DNA of 64,000 bases, taken from assembly GCA_958426775.1 (NCBI GenBank), contig CATZZP010000014.1, forward strand, positions 1 through 64,000, read 5' to 3'. The notes under the pieces were generated by a model. The model saw only the letters and a program-made list of their open reading frames with translations. It did not search any database and had not been told where the DNA came from. Positions 35,272 through 44,283 of this stretch are shown here, one piece after another. A program made the translations under genes and the position numbers. Each line of letters opens with the position of its first letter. Position 1 is the first letter of the stretch. The stretch is from an uncultured Bacillota bacterium (lineage in GTDB: Bacteria > Bacillota > Clostridia > Lachnospirales > CAG-274).

Positions 35272-36132
35272 ATGAAAAGGGATTTTAATTTATGGTTGTC
35301 AGGCTTTCGCAATAGTATTGCAGATTATGATTATTATGTTAATTTTGAAAAAGTATATAAAAATGTGGATAGAATTAAAGTAGAGCTTAATATTTTAAAT
35401 TCTTTGGTTGGTTCAAAAAATATTGAAAAGGACTTTGAGCTTTTACTAGAAAAATATCCGGAGGTTTTAAAATGTATTCCCTTGCTTTTAGCTGTAAGAG
35501 CAAGGGAAATATATGCAATTGATAAAGACGGTGCTTTTACATACAATTTTAATAAGCCAAATCTATCTATGGAACAGTATAAAGTTTTTATGAATAAAAC
35601 CGGTTTGTTTGATTTAATATCGAATCGAATAATAAACAACTTGGTGGATTACGCTATAGGTGTTGAAACAGGACTTGACTCTAATGGACGGAAAAACAGA
35701 GGGGGTCATTTAATGGAAAATCTGGTTGAGGGATTTATAACAAAAGCAGGATTTAAAAAGGGCAGTACATATTTCAAGGAAATGTGTATAAGTGAAATAA
35801 CTAATAAATGGAATATTGATTTATCAGCTATTTCAAATAAAGGGAAAGCCGAGAAACGCTTTGATTTTGTAATTAAGCCTAAAGAACAGATTTATGTTGT
35901 TGAAACAAACTTTTACACCGGCGGTGGTTCTAAATTAAATGAAACTGCACGAAGCTATAAACAGCTTGCACAGGAAATAAATACTGTAAATGGAGTAACC
36001 TTTGTTTGGTTTACTGATGGCAGGGGATGGATTGATGCCAGACACAATTTAGAAGAAACCTTTGATATTATGGATACTATATTTAATATTCAGGATTTGG
36101 AGAATGGTGTTATAGAAAGGGTTTTTAAGTAA
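35272..36132 (+). CDS. DpnII/MboI-type restriction endonuclease
   Basis: 286 residues. The stretch RKNRGGHLMENLVEGFI and the later KRFDFVIK...YVVETNFYTGGG with SKLNETARSYK are typical of the DpnII/MboI family, which cuts unmethylated GATC. The DFVI and VETN positions look like the acidic residues of the nuclease core. It starts 12 bases after the methylase, with AAGGGG upstream. Order is methylase-nuclease-second methylase, whereas pneumococcal DpnII has both methylases first. Confidence 0.9.
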   Translation: MKRDFNLWLSGFRNSIADYDYYVNFEKVYKNVDRIKVELNILNSLVGSKNIEKDFELLLEKYPEVLKCIPLLLAVRAREIYAIDKDGAFTYNFNKPNLSMEQYKVFMNKTGLFDLISNRIINNLVDYAIGVETGLDSNGRKNRGGHLMENLVEGFITKAGFKKGSTYFKEMCISEITNKWNIDLSAISNKGKAEKRFDFVIKPKEQIYVVETNFYTGGGSKLNETARSYKQLAQEINTVNGVTFVWFTDGRGWIDARHNLEETFDIMDTIFNIQDLENGVIERVFK

Positions 36133-36133
36133 A

Positions 36134-36883
36134 ATGGCTAAAGGTAAAATAAAAAAATGGGAGCCTGATGATTTTGAACTTGAAATGACAACCCATTGGT
36201 CCTTTCCCAAAAGAGGAGATTGGGCAACCCATGATGCAAAGTGGAGAGGAAACTGGTCACCTTATATTCCCAGAAATATAATGCTTCGCTATTCCAAGGA
36301 GGGAGACTTGGTGCTTGATCAATTCGTAGGCGGAGGAACTACTTTGGTAGAGGCAAAATTGCTTAACCGTAATATAATAGGTGTGGATATTAATGATACG
36401 GCAATTGAACGCTGTAGGCAAAAAATAAGATTTGAGCATGAAGGAGCGAACGGCAAGGTGTACATACATAAGGGGGATGCAAGAAACTTGGATTTTATAC
36501 CGGATGATACTATTGATTTGATATGTACTCATCCACCATATGCAAATATTATAAAATACAGTGAAGGTGCAATTGGGGATTTATCTCTTCTAAAAACAAA
36601 GGACTTCTTAGCAGAAATGGAAAAGGTGGCAAATGAAAGCTACAGAGTTTTGAAAAATAACAAGTTTTGTGCTGTATTAATGGGTGATACAAGGCAAAAG
36701 GGTTGTATGATACCTATGTCATTTCAGGTTATGAATATATTTGAAAATGCGGGATTTAAGCTGAAGGAACTTGTAATTAAGGAACAACACAATTGCAGAG
36801 CAACGGGTTATTGGAAAACTAATAGTGTAAAATATAATTTTCTGTTAATAGCACATGAATATTTATTTATATTTAAGAAGTAA
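36134..36883 (+). CDS. Second DNA methyltransferase (DpnA-like, N4/N6 class)
   Basis: 249 residues. Motif order is SAM-binding VLDQFVGGGTT (60-70), then VDIN, then catalytic THPPY (132-136), a variant of DPPY/SPPY. The N-terminal region WSPYIPRN is shared by a broad group of DNA methylases. In DpnII systems DpnA methylates single-stranded DNA and protects incoming DNA during transformation; that role is inferred from position here. The start is one base after the nuclease stop. It ends at a terminator. Confidence 0.87.
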   Translation: MAKGKIKKWEPDDFELEMTTHWSFPKRGDWATHDAKWRGNWSPYIPRNIMLRYSKEGDLVLDQFVGGGTTLVEAKLLNRNIIGVDINDTAIERCRQKIRFEHEGANGKVYIHKGDARNLDFIPDDTIDLICTHPPYANIIKYSEGAIGDLSLLKTKDFLAEMEKVANESYRVLKNNKFCAVLMGDTRQKGCMIPMSFQVMNIFENAGFKLKELVIKEQHNCRATGYWKTNSVKYNFLLIAHEYLFIFKK

Positions 36884-36884
36884 T

Positions 36885-36914
36885 AACACCGTCTTGACAC
36901 AGGCGGTGTTTTTG
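36885..36914 (+). terminator. Terminator of the restriction-modification operon
   Basis: AACACCG (36885-36891) pairs with CGGTGTT (36904-36910), then TTT. It begins right after the stop codon. Confidence 0.7.
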
Positions 36915-36918
36915 CTTA

Positions 36919-36946
36919 GTATAAATTTGTTAAGGAAGCATATAAT
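36919..36946 (+). promoter_or_regulatory. Possible sigma-E-type promoter of spoIIP
   Basis: CATATAAT (36939-36946) resembles the mother-cell sigma-E -10 (CATACAAT). GTATAAA lies 13 bases upstream and is a poor match to the -35. Confidence 0.3.
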
Positions 36947-36998
36947 TTAAAGAATAATTATAATATTATAAATTATACATTATAATAGGTAGAAACAG

Positions 36999-37985
36999 GT
37001 GAAAATCTTGGCGGTAAAAAGGCGAAAACATAGAGCAAAGGGTCAAAGGCGTAAAAATCCCTTTAAGGGTATGCTGATTTTGGTCATTATTTTAAGTACG
37101 GTTATATTTTTGAACAGGCGGTCTGAATATCTTAGGGAAACCGTACCTGCCTATGCAAGGTTTTATGAGTTTGCTGAGGTCAGCCTGGAAAAAAGGCAGA
37201 CTGCGCCTGCTAAAGCTACTGATATAAATGCCTTGCGTGACTTAGGCACACTTAGAAACAAATACTATGCAGTAGATAAAAAGACCGCTATGACCTCCTC
37301 AATGTTTAATATTGATAAGCTGATGGCAACAGATGTACATATAGATAAAAGCCTTTTTAAGCCAAAGGTGCTTATATTCCATACCCACGGTCATGAAATG
37401 TACTCTGACAGCAAGGAGGGGCAGGGTGTAATAGGAGCAGGAGAGCTTTTAAAGGAAACCTTAGAAAATGAATACGGTATAAAATGCCTGCATGTTACCG
37501 AACGATTTGATACGGTAGACGGTAAGCTGCAAATTTTAGGTGCATATGAGCGTATGGAGCCTCGAATAAAGGAAATACTGGAGGAAAACCCTTCCATTGA
37601 AATGGTTATTGACCTGCACCGTGACGGAGTAGGAGAAAATGTACGTCTTGTAAGCAAGGTGGACGGGGAAAACTGTGCAAAGCTAATGTTTTTTAACGGG
37701 CTTTGCCAAAAGGTAAACAGTAACGGAGAGCTGCAGCCTACAGAGGGATTAAGCAACCCTTATGTGGAAAATAATCTGGCCCTCAGCTTAAAGGCTCAAA
37801 TGTGTGCTAACAGCCTATACCCGGGACTGACAAGAAAGATCTACCTTAATGCTTACAGATACTCCTTACATTTTAAGCCCAACAGTCTGCTAATCGAATT
37901 GGGAGCCCAGACTAACACTGAGGAGGAGGTCAGAAATACGGTTTTAAAACTTGCAAACATCCTATATAAAACCTCATTTGAATAG
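36999..37985 (+). CDS. spoIIP: Stage II sporulation protein P (SpoIIP)
   Basis: 328 residues. In Bacillus SpoIIP is an amidase/endopeptidase of the SpoIID-M-P machine that degrades septal peptidoglycan during engulfment. A basic N-terminus and one transmembrane segment (about 24-38) precede the extracytoplasmic catalytic domain. Zinc-site motif FHTHGHEMYSD is near residue 127, VIDLHRDGV follows, and LLIELGAQTNTEEE is at the C-terminus. GTG 36999 is the longer start; TTG 37008, with AGGTGA just before it, is an equally good choice. Its presence argues that the organism belongs to a spore-forming lineage. Confidence 0.92.
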   Translation: MKILAVKRRKHRAKGQRRKNPFKGMLILVIILSTVIFLNRRSEYLRETVPAYARFYEFAEVSLEKRQTAPAKATDINALRDLGTLRNKYYAVDKKTAMTSSMFNIDKLMATDVHIDKSLFKPKVLIFHTHGHEMYSDSKEGQGVIGAGELLKETLENEYGIKCLHVTERFDTVDGKLQILGAYERMEPRIKEILEENPSIEMVIDLHRDGVGENVRLVSKVDGENCAKLMFFNGLCQKVNSNGELQPTEGLSNPYVENNLALSLKAQMCANSLYPGLTRKIYLNAYRYSLHFKPNSLLIELGAQTNTEEEVRNTVLKLANILYKTSFE

Positions 37986-38014
37986 GCTGTCCGCTATAAG
38001 GACAGCCCTTTTTT
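37985..38014 (+). terminator. Terminator after spoIIP
   Basis: GGCTGTCC (37985-37992) pairs with GGACAGCC (38000-38007), then CTTTTTT. The first base of the stem is the last base of the spoIIP stop. Confidence 0.88.
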
Positions 38015-38141
38015 ATGCAGTTTGCAAAAGTGGTGCGTACAGCTTACAAGGGCAAAAAAATATGTATTGTTGAATTGTATTAAGTTTTGGTCGATTTATT
38101 TGGATATTATCACGAAATTTTACAATAAAGTTTTATTTTTG

Positions 38142-38170
38142 TTGACTAAATTTTGGAAAAGTACTAAACT
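38142..38170 (+). promoter_or_regulatory. Candidate promoter of the pectate lyase cluster
   Basis: TTGACT (38142-38147), a 17-base spacer and TAAACT (38165-38170). This would give a 5' leader of about 190 bases. The stretch 38015-38141 shows nothing I recognise. Confidence 0.5.
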
Positions 38171-38176
38171 AGGTAT

Positions 38177-38367
38177 AAGGTAAAGGTTGGGAGTTAGGCT
38201 GTTTGGGGCAAAAGATGGCCTGACATAACAACCTTAAAATATGTAGGGATATAATTATCCTTATGTAGAATACACAGGTGCAAAGCACAGGTGTACGGTA
38301 TATATGCGGCGGGGAGATAAGGCCGTATAAACCAAGGGGTTATATTTTATATTAAGGAGGCAAAAAA
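38177..38367 (+). promoter_or_regulatory. Structured 5' leader of the first pectate lyase gene
   Basis: At least three stem-loops are visible. AAGGTTG (38183-38189) pairs with CAACCTT (38229-38235) and encloses GTTAGGCT/GGCCTGAC. GGGATA/TATCCT (38246-38261) forms a second. TATGCGGC (38303-38310) pairs with GCCGTATA (38322-38329), but TACGG (38294-38298) could instead pair with CCGTA (38323-38327), so two shapes compete. CACAGGTG occurs twice (38273, 38286) around CAAAG. The GCAAAGC core recalls c-di-GMP-I riboswitches, but I cannot find their other core strand, so I give no class. Confidence 0.5.
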
Positions 38368-41340
38368 ATGAAAAGAGTTTTTCGTAAACTCGCATGTGCG
38401 GCTATGGCGGCTACAATGATGTTTACATCTGTACCCGTTGCTGACTTTGGCTATCTTGCACCATTGACGGTTCAGGCTGCATCTCAGGTCGGTATTACGG
38501 AGTCATCCGGATGGCTGGAAAGTGCTTGGGTTGAATGGAACCCATCAAGCACATCGGGAGTATCCTACTACAAGGTATCTTACTCAGGCACTGCATCAGG
38601 TACTATTGATAACGAGCTTATCAGACAGTACAAGGACGGACACTGGAGAGCAGATATTGTAGGTATTGCCGCAGGTAACTACACAATTACTGTTTCAGCT
38701 TACTCAAGCAGCGGTTCGGTTGTAGCAAGCGAAACAGCAAGTGTAACAGTTAAGGCTCATGACAGAGCAGGTTACACCTTCCACCCAAGCTCAACCACCT
38801 ACGACAGCTCAGATCCCCTTCAGTGCGGTGGTTACAAGGGTGACGGTACTCCCAAGGACGGAGCTGAAATCCTCTACATAACAAGTGCTTCAGATATTGA
38901 CAGCATAACAGACTCAACAGGCACAACAGGTCTTTCAACTATTCTTGAGGGTAGAAATAAGCGTACATCAACACCCCTTATTGTAAGAATTGTAGGTAAG
39001 ATAGATTACTCCGGCAGTCAGCTTAACAGCTCCGGATATATTCAGATTAAGCCAAGCTCTGCTTACACAAACTCACAGATTACCATTGAGGGTATCGGTC
39101 CCGATGCTACAACAAACTTTGGTTTTCTTGTAAGAAATGCAGGCAATGTTGAAATCAGAAACCTTGCAATCCATGACTTTGCTGATGACGGTATTTCACT
39201 TGATACCGACAACTGCAACATATGGCTTCACAACTGTGAATTCTTCTACGGCGTGCAGGGCTCAGGCGATAAGGCTAAGGGCGACGGTTCATCAGACTTA
39301 AAGGGTGATTCTCAGTACATTACTTTCTCATACAATCACTATTGGGATTCGGGAAAATGTTCACTTTGCGGTATGAAGAGTGAAACAGGCGATAACTACA
39401 TTACATATCACCACAACTGGTTTGACCACTCAGATTCACGTCACCCACGTATAAGAACAATGTTCGTACATATTTACAATAACTACTATGACGGCAACGC
39501 TAAGTACGGTGTAGGTGCTGCTATGGATTCCTCAGCATTTGTTGAGGGTAATTACTTCAGAAATTGTAAGCACCCAATGCTTTCATCTCTCCAGGGTTCA
39601 GATATTATGGAGAATGAAAAGACCGGCGTTGCCGATTTCTCAGGTGACGGTACATTCTCAGGTGAGAATGGCGGTATCATCAAGGCTTACAACAATTACA
39701 TTGAGGGAGCTGACTCAAATGAGCTTACCGGTGGCACAGAGCCTGTTTACTACAACGCAAGTGATACAAGCTCAAACGGTGCTGCTACACAGTTTGATGC
39801 ATACCTTGCTTCTTCAAGAAGCGAGCAGGTTCCTTCAAGTGTTAAGGCTCTTGTAGGCAGCAAAACCTTTGATAACTCAAATGTTGACAGCTACATCTTA
39901 AACAGCATTACTCCTGAGGAGCCTGCAGCGGCTAAGTCTACTGTAGAAACCTACGCAGGCAGAACAGGTGGCGGCGACTTTGCGGCAGCTTCAGGCTTTG
40001 CATTTAGTGATGCAACTGATGATACAGACTATGCTATTAACACAACCTTAAGAACTGCTCTTACAAACTACTGCAATGACAGCGTAAGCAGTAACTTTGC
40101 AATATCCTCTATAGGCGGTTCTGTAGACGGTTCCTTTGTTCCTGTTGAAACAACAACCTCATCCGGCGAGGAGTCAACAGAGGCTACAACAGAGGGTACA
40201 GATGAGTCTACAACTAAAAATACAGAGCAGTCCACAGAGGCTACAACTGAGGAAGATACAGAAACAACAACAGTTGACCCAAGCGGTGCTGCTTCAATGG
40301 GTATATATAAGTTCGGAAAGAGTGCTTCAAGCGGTGATTTTAATGTAACCGAAAACGGAGCAACCTACGGCAACATTGTTTTCAACTTCAGAAGTGTAGA
40401 AACAAGCAATGCCAAGCTTAGAAGCGACAATGCAACAACAATTAAACTTGCAGGAGAAACAAAGGTGGATATAGAGTATGTATCGGGTCCCGGAGTTGTA
40501 ATGACAAACGGCTCTGAAACCTATACCTTTGATGACGCTACTACCTACAATGTACTTCCTGCAGGTACTTATACATTAAAGGGTGTTTCTGACAGCAACA
40601 GCACAATTTCGGGTATGACGCTTATTGCTACAGGTACTGTGGAAACTTCAACTGAGGCAACTACACAGAGTACAACGGAGGCAACTACACAGACTACAAC
40701 GGTGTCAACCACCGAGTCAACTACACGGGAAAGCTCAACAGAAACAACAACACAGGCACCAAGCGGTGACATTTCAGCTCTTACGGCAGGTACCTATACA
40801 GCAGCTACAATTGCAACAGATACATCTAAGTTTACTGTTACAGGTAACTCTGTTACAGACGGAACAGCTGTTAAGATTAACGAAAGCGGTTCCGTAGTAT
40901 TTAAGGTAAGCGATAACGCTAATGTTACTATTACCTATAAGTGCGGTTCAAGTGATCCGGCTAAGTCAGCTTCAATCTCTTGTGCAGGTCAAACGGGTAC
41001 AACTCTTGCAGGCGGTGCAACGGCAACAACAGCAGACCTTGCATTAACAAACTTAAGTGCAGGTGAGTATACAATAACAGCTACCCAGACAGGTGGTACA
41101 ACAGCACAGATTATCAGCATAACAGTAAGCTACGGCGGCGGCTCTCAGGAAGAGATAAAGGGCGATGCCGACGGCAGTGGTTCTGTTAATGCATCAGATG
41201 TAACTTACATACTTGCTTATTCAGCAGGTAAAAATACAACAGTTGATTTATCAGCTGACGTAACAGGTGACGGTAAGGTAACAGTAGCTGATGCATATGT
41301 TATTTCAAGATATGTATTGGGCATAACAAGCTCACTGTAA
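38368..41340 (+). CDS. Secreted PL1 pectate lyase with dockerin (first of three)
   Basis: 990 residues. A signal peptide (about 1-37) is followed by a beta-sandwich/FN3-like domain (about 40-130) shared by all three lyases. The PL1 beta-helix comes next (about 150-490), with DDGISLDTDNCNIWLHNC, the calcium-site stretch GDGSSDLKG and the catalytic RHPRIR (Arg358 to Arg363, RxPxxR). Two beta-rich modules (about 645-755 and 795-920) are separated by Thr-rich linkers. A type I dockerin (about 930-990) ends the protein. It cleaves polygalacturonate by beta-elimination outside the cell. AAGGAGG sets the start. First gene after the structured leader. Confidence 0.92.
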   Translation: MKRVFRKLACAAMAATMMFTSVPVADFGYLAPLTVQAASQVGITESSGWLESAWVEWNPSSTSGVSYYKVSYSGTASGTIDNELIRQYKDGHWRADIVGIAAGNYTITVSAYSSSGSVVASETASVTVKAHDRAGYTFHPSSTTYDSSDPLQCGGYKGDGTPKDGAEILYITSASDIDSITDSTGTTGLSTILEGRNKRTSTPLIVRIVGKIDYSGSQLNSSGYIQIKPSSAYTNSQITIEGIGPDATTNFGFLVRNAGNVEIRNLAIHDFADDGISLDTDNCNIWLHNCEFFYGVQGSGDKAKGDGSSDLKGDSQYITFSYNHYWDSGKCSLCGMKSETGDNYITYHHNWFDHSDSRHPRIRTMFVHIYNNYYDGNAKYGVGAAMDSSAFVEGNYFRNCKHPMLSSLQGSDIMENEKTGVADFSGDGTFSGENGGIIKAYNNYIEGADSNELTGGTEPVYYNASDTSSNGAATQFDAYLASSRSEQVPSSVKALVGSKTFDNSNVDSYILNSITPEEPAAAKSTVETYAGRTGGGDFAAASGFAFSDATDDTDYAINTTLRTALTNYCNDSVSSNFAISSIGGSVDGSFVPVETTTSSGEESTEATTEGTDESTTKNTEQSTEATTEEDTETTTVDPSGAASMGIYKFGKSASSGDFNVTENGATYGNIVFNFRSVETSNAKLRSDNATTIKLAGETKVDIEYVSGPGVVMTNGSETYTFDDATTYNVLPAGTYTLKGVSDSNSTISGMTLIATGTVETSTEATTQSTTEATTQTTTVSTTESTTRESSTETTTQAPSGDISALTAGTYTAATIATDTSKFTVTGNSVTDGTAVKINESGSVVFKVSDNANVTITYKCGSSDPAKSASISCAGQTGTTLAGGATATTADLALTNLSAGEYTITATQTGGTTAQIISITVSYGGGSQEEIKGDADGSGSVNASDVTYILAYSAGKNTTVDLSADVTGDGKVTVADAYVISRYVLGITSSL

Positions 41341-41375
41341 TTTATCTCACTTAATAATATGGAGGAGGAATAATT

Positions 41376-44216
41376 GTGAAAAAAAGTTTTTCAAGAGTAT
41401 TAAGCGGTGCTTTAGCCACTGTAATGCTTTTGTCAACAGCAGTGTTTGCACCTGTTACAACAGTACAGGCGGCAGACTTCAGCACAGTGGGCGGTTGGTA
41501 TGAAACCCTTTATGCTCAGTGGTCTGACTCTGACCCTGACAGCTCGGCTGTTAGGGTAGGCTACAAATTAAGCAGTGATTCAAGCTATACATACCTTTCA
41601 GGTGATGACTTAACTTACCTGGTAAGAACATGGTCAAGCGGCGTAGGTCGAGTTGACATCCCCGGTCTTGCAGCAGGTACCTATGATTTGGAGGTTACAG
41701 CCTCAAACGGTACCGTATACACTAAGACAGGTATCGAGGTTTATGCACATGACCGTTCAGGCTATGCTCACTTTAACTATACAGAGGGTGTAGGTGCTTA
41801 TAAGGATGACGGTACACCAAAGGATAATGCACTTATTATTTATGTAACAGACAGCAATAAAAACAGCGTTACTATCCCCGGTTACGGCAATCAGACAATA
41901 AACTACACCAACACAGCAGGTACAAGCTGGACAAGAGATACCGCAGGTATCGGTGATATTTTAAATAACAACTACAACTTTATTAAGCAGGTTACAGTAG
42001 ACGATGATCATCCTCTTATTATCAGATTTATCGGTACTGTAAATCCACCGGAGAACCTTACACCTTACGGTGCCAAGGATACTGCTTTAGGTGGTTCTAC
42101 AAGTGATAACGGTTTTCTTGCAATTACAAAGGATGCAAGAAATATTACCCTTGAGGGTATCGGTCCCGATGCAGTTATTGACGGCTGGGGCTTTACATTC
42201 TCAAAGAGCTCAACAGCTACAATGGAGAGAGATAAAAACTTTGAGGTAAGAAACCTTACCTTCCAGAACTATCCTGAGGACGGTTTGGCATTCCAGGGTC
42301 ATGATTCTAACCCTAACATTCAGAGAATCTGGGTACATAACAACAACTTCTACCCGGGCTACTGCAAAAACCCTACTGAAAGTGATAAATCAGAGGGTGA
42401 CGGCTCTTGCGACTTTAAGAGAGGCTATTACTACACAAACAGCTATAACTACTATCAGGATTGTCATAAAACAAACCTGATTGGCGGTGGTACAAGTGAT
42501 GACCAGAACTATATTACCTTCCACCATAACTGGTATAAGAATGTTGAATCAAGACAGCCTCTTGCCGCAAACGGTGTAATGCATATTTACAACAGCTACT
42601 TCCAGAATGCAGGTTCAGTTACTGTTGACTGTCGTGGTTCTAACTCAGCCTTCCTTGAGGCTAACTACTATGACAGCTGTAAGAATTACTACAAGTCAAG
42701 AAATACCACTTGTATAGCTAAGTCTTACAATGAATATTTCAACGGCGGCAGCATTGGTGATGTAAAAGGTACAAGAACCGTTGTTACCTCAAGAACTCAG
42801 TCAGCTATCGAGGATAACGGCTATGCGTTCCCTAACGGTGACAGCAATGAGAACTGGGATATGAACTCAACTCACTTCTACTATGCTAACGGCAAGTCAG
42901 ATGTAGAGGTGCTTAACGATGTATCAGATGTACCAAGCTACGTTCAGGAGCATGCAGGTACCTTAAAGGCTATTACCTCAGGCGGCAGCGGTACGCCGGG
43001 TGGCGAAACAGGCGGCGAGGAAACTACTGAAACTACAACCTCATCACAGTCAGGCGGTGAAGAGGGAAGTACGGAAACCACAACCTCAGCTCCTGTAATT
43101 ACAGGCGGCTATGAGCATAACTTTACAGCAGACGGCAAAACAAGCTCATTCTACACAATCACAGGTAACCTTTCCACAAGCAAGGGTACAGTAAGCTACA
43201 ACGGTCTTACCTTAACCCAGTGCTTAAAGATGGAAAGCTCAACTAACATTACCTTCAATGCTCCTGCGGCAGGTACTCTTGTACTTGTATTCGGCGGCAC
43301 TACAGACCCTGTTGATGAGGTGGTAAAGATTGACGGTGATGAATATACCGTACGGAGTGACGGAACCGTTCAGGCAAATTTAAGTGCGGGAAGTCATACA
43401 GTTACAAAGGGTTCAACAATTAACCTGTTCTATATGACATATGCTGTTGAGGGCTCTGCAACAGAGTCAACAACAGAAGCAACAACAGCTTCTACAACAG
43501 AAACAACAACCACAACAACCACAACAACTACAACATCTACTACAACAACTACTACGGAAGCGACTACAGAGTCAACAACAGATGCAGCCACAGAGGCTAC
43601 AACTCAGGCTCCTATTACAGGTGCAGGTGTAGCTGTAAGTGCTGTAACCGGTAATGTAGGCTCTACAGTAGAAATTCCTGTAACTGTTTCAGGTATGAGC
43701 GACTTTGCGGCAGGGGATATTACATTAACCTATGATACTTCAAAGCTTAATGTAAGCTCTGTAAGCTTAGGCTCTGCTCTTGCGGCAGATGCAAGCCTTG
43801 ACTACAGTGCATCAAACGGTACAATCAAGCTCGCTCTTGTAAACCCACGTGACACCTTAAACGGCAGTGAGATTGCAGTTATTAATGCAACCCTTACTAC
43901 AGAAGGTCAGTCATGGTTAGGTGTAAGTGTTAATTATCTTTACGGTGCAAATCTTGCACAGGTAACAAGCCCATATGCAACAGGTGCTGTAATTACAGCA
44001 AATGCACAGGCTTCCGAAACACTTATGGGTGACGCTAACGGCGACGGTGCTGTAACAAACGATGACGTTATCCATATCTTACAGTATGTAACAGGCAGAA
44101 TTTCAAATGTTGTTGATGCTGTAGCGGCAGAGGTAACGGGAGATAATAAGGTTACAGCTCGTGATGCTAACAAGATTAAGAAATTTCTTATCGGCAAGAT
44201 AACAAGTCTTAGCTGA
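41376..44216 (+). CDS. Secreted PL1 pectate lyase with cohesin-like domain and dockerin
   Basis: 946 residues from a GTG start with GGAGGAGG upstream. Domains: signal peptide (1-32), FN3-like domain, PL1 helix (about 135-500), a beta module (about 578-692), a Thr-rich linker with short ACN repeats, a cohesin-like domain (about 750-872: GVAVSAVTGNVGSTVEIPV and LTYDTSKLNV) and a type I dockerin (about 883-946). The PL1 motif reads R393-Q-P395-L-A-A398: the second Arg of RxPxxR is replaced by Ala. The first Arg, the catalytic one in PelC, is kept, so activity may be altered but not clearly lost. Carrying both cohesin and dockerin would let it bridge partners. Confidence 0.9.
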   Translation: MKKSFSRVLSGALATVMLLSTAVFAPVTTVQAADFSTVGGWYETLYAQWSDSDPDSSAVRVGYKLSSDSSYTYLSGDDLTYLVRTWSSGVGRVDIPGLAAGTYDLEVTASNGTVYTKTGIEVYAHDRSGYAHFNYTEGVGAYKDDGTPKDNALIIYVTDSNKNSVTIPGYGNQTINYTNTAGTSWTRDTAGIGDILNNNYNFIKQVTVDDDHPLIIRFIGTVNPPENLTPYGAKDTALGGSTSDNGFLAITKDARNITLEGIGPDAVIDGWGFTFSKSSTATMERDKNFEVRNLTFQNYPEDGLAFQGHDSNPNIQRIWVHNNNFYPGYCKNPTESDKSEGDGSCDFKRGYYYTNSYNYYQDCHKTNLIGGGTSDDQNYITFHHNWYKNVESRQPLAANGVMHIYNSYFQNAGSVTVDCRGSNSAFLEANYYDSCKNYYKSRNTTCIAKSYNEYFNGGSIGDVKGTRTVVTSRTQSAIEDNGYAFPNGDSNENWDMNSTHFYYANGKSDVEVLNDVSDVPSYVQEHAGTLKAITSGGSGTPGGETGGEETTETTTSSQSGGEEGSTETTTSAPVITGGYEHNFTADGKTSSFYTITGNLSTSKGTVSYNGLTLTQCLKMESSTNITFNAPAAGTLVLVFGGTTDPVDEVVKIDGDEYTVRSDGTVQANLSAGSHTVTKGSTINLFYMTYAVEGSATESTTEATTASTTETTTTTTTTTTTSTTTTTTEATTESTTDAATEATTQAPITGAGVAVSAVTGNVGSTVEIPVTVSGMSDFAAGDITLTYDTSKLNVSSVSLGSALAADASLDYSASNGTIKLALVNPRDTLNGSEIAVINATLTTEGQSWLGVSVNYLYGANLAQVTSPYATGAVITANAQASETLMGDANGDGAVTNDDVIHILQYVTGRISNVVDAVAAEVTGDNKVTARDANKIKKFLIGKITSLS
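43493..43555 (+). repeat. ACN triplet-rich tract coding a Thr linker
   Basis: Low-complexity ACA/ACC/ACT repeats coding poly-Thr. Units are multiples of three, so length change would keep the frame. Confidence 0.8.
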
Positions 44217-44283
44217 AAATAAGCTTAAATATACACCCTGCCAAAGGGTGGGGTGTACTTAAATTAATTAAGGAGGAAATAAA

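Noticed and set aside
38177..38367. c-di-GMP-I (GEMM) riboswitch call for the lyase leader
   Set aside because: Only a GCAAAGC-like core is present. The partner core strand and GNRA-loop hairpin could not be placed, so it is left as an unclassified structured leader.
40569..40772. Antisense ORFs rich in Val/Ser opposite Thr linkers (also 14779-14982, 47670-48161, 48543-48761)
   Set aside because: Reverse translations of ACN-rich linker codons. No start signals, and biased composition explains the open frames.
43493..43555. CRISPR-like regular repeats
   Set aside because: The repeats are codon-level ACN triplets inside a coding sequence, without spacers. No CRISPR array or cas gene is seen in the window.
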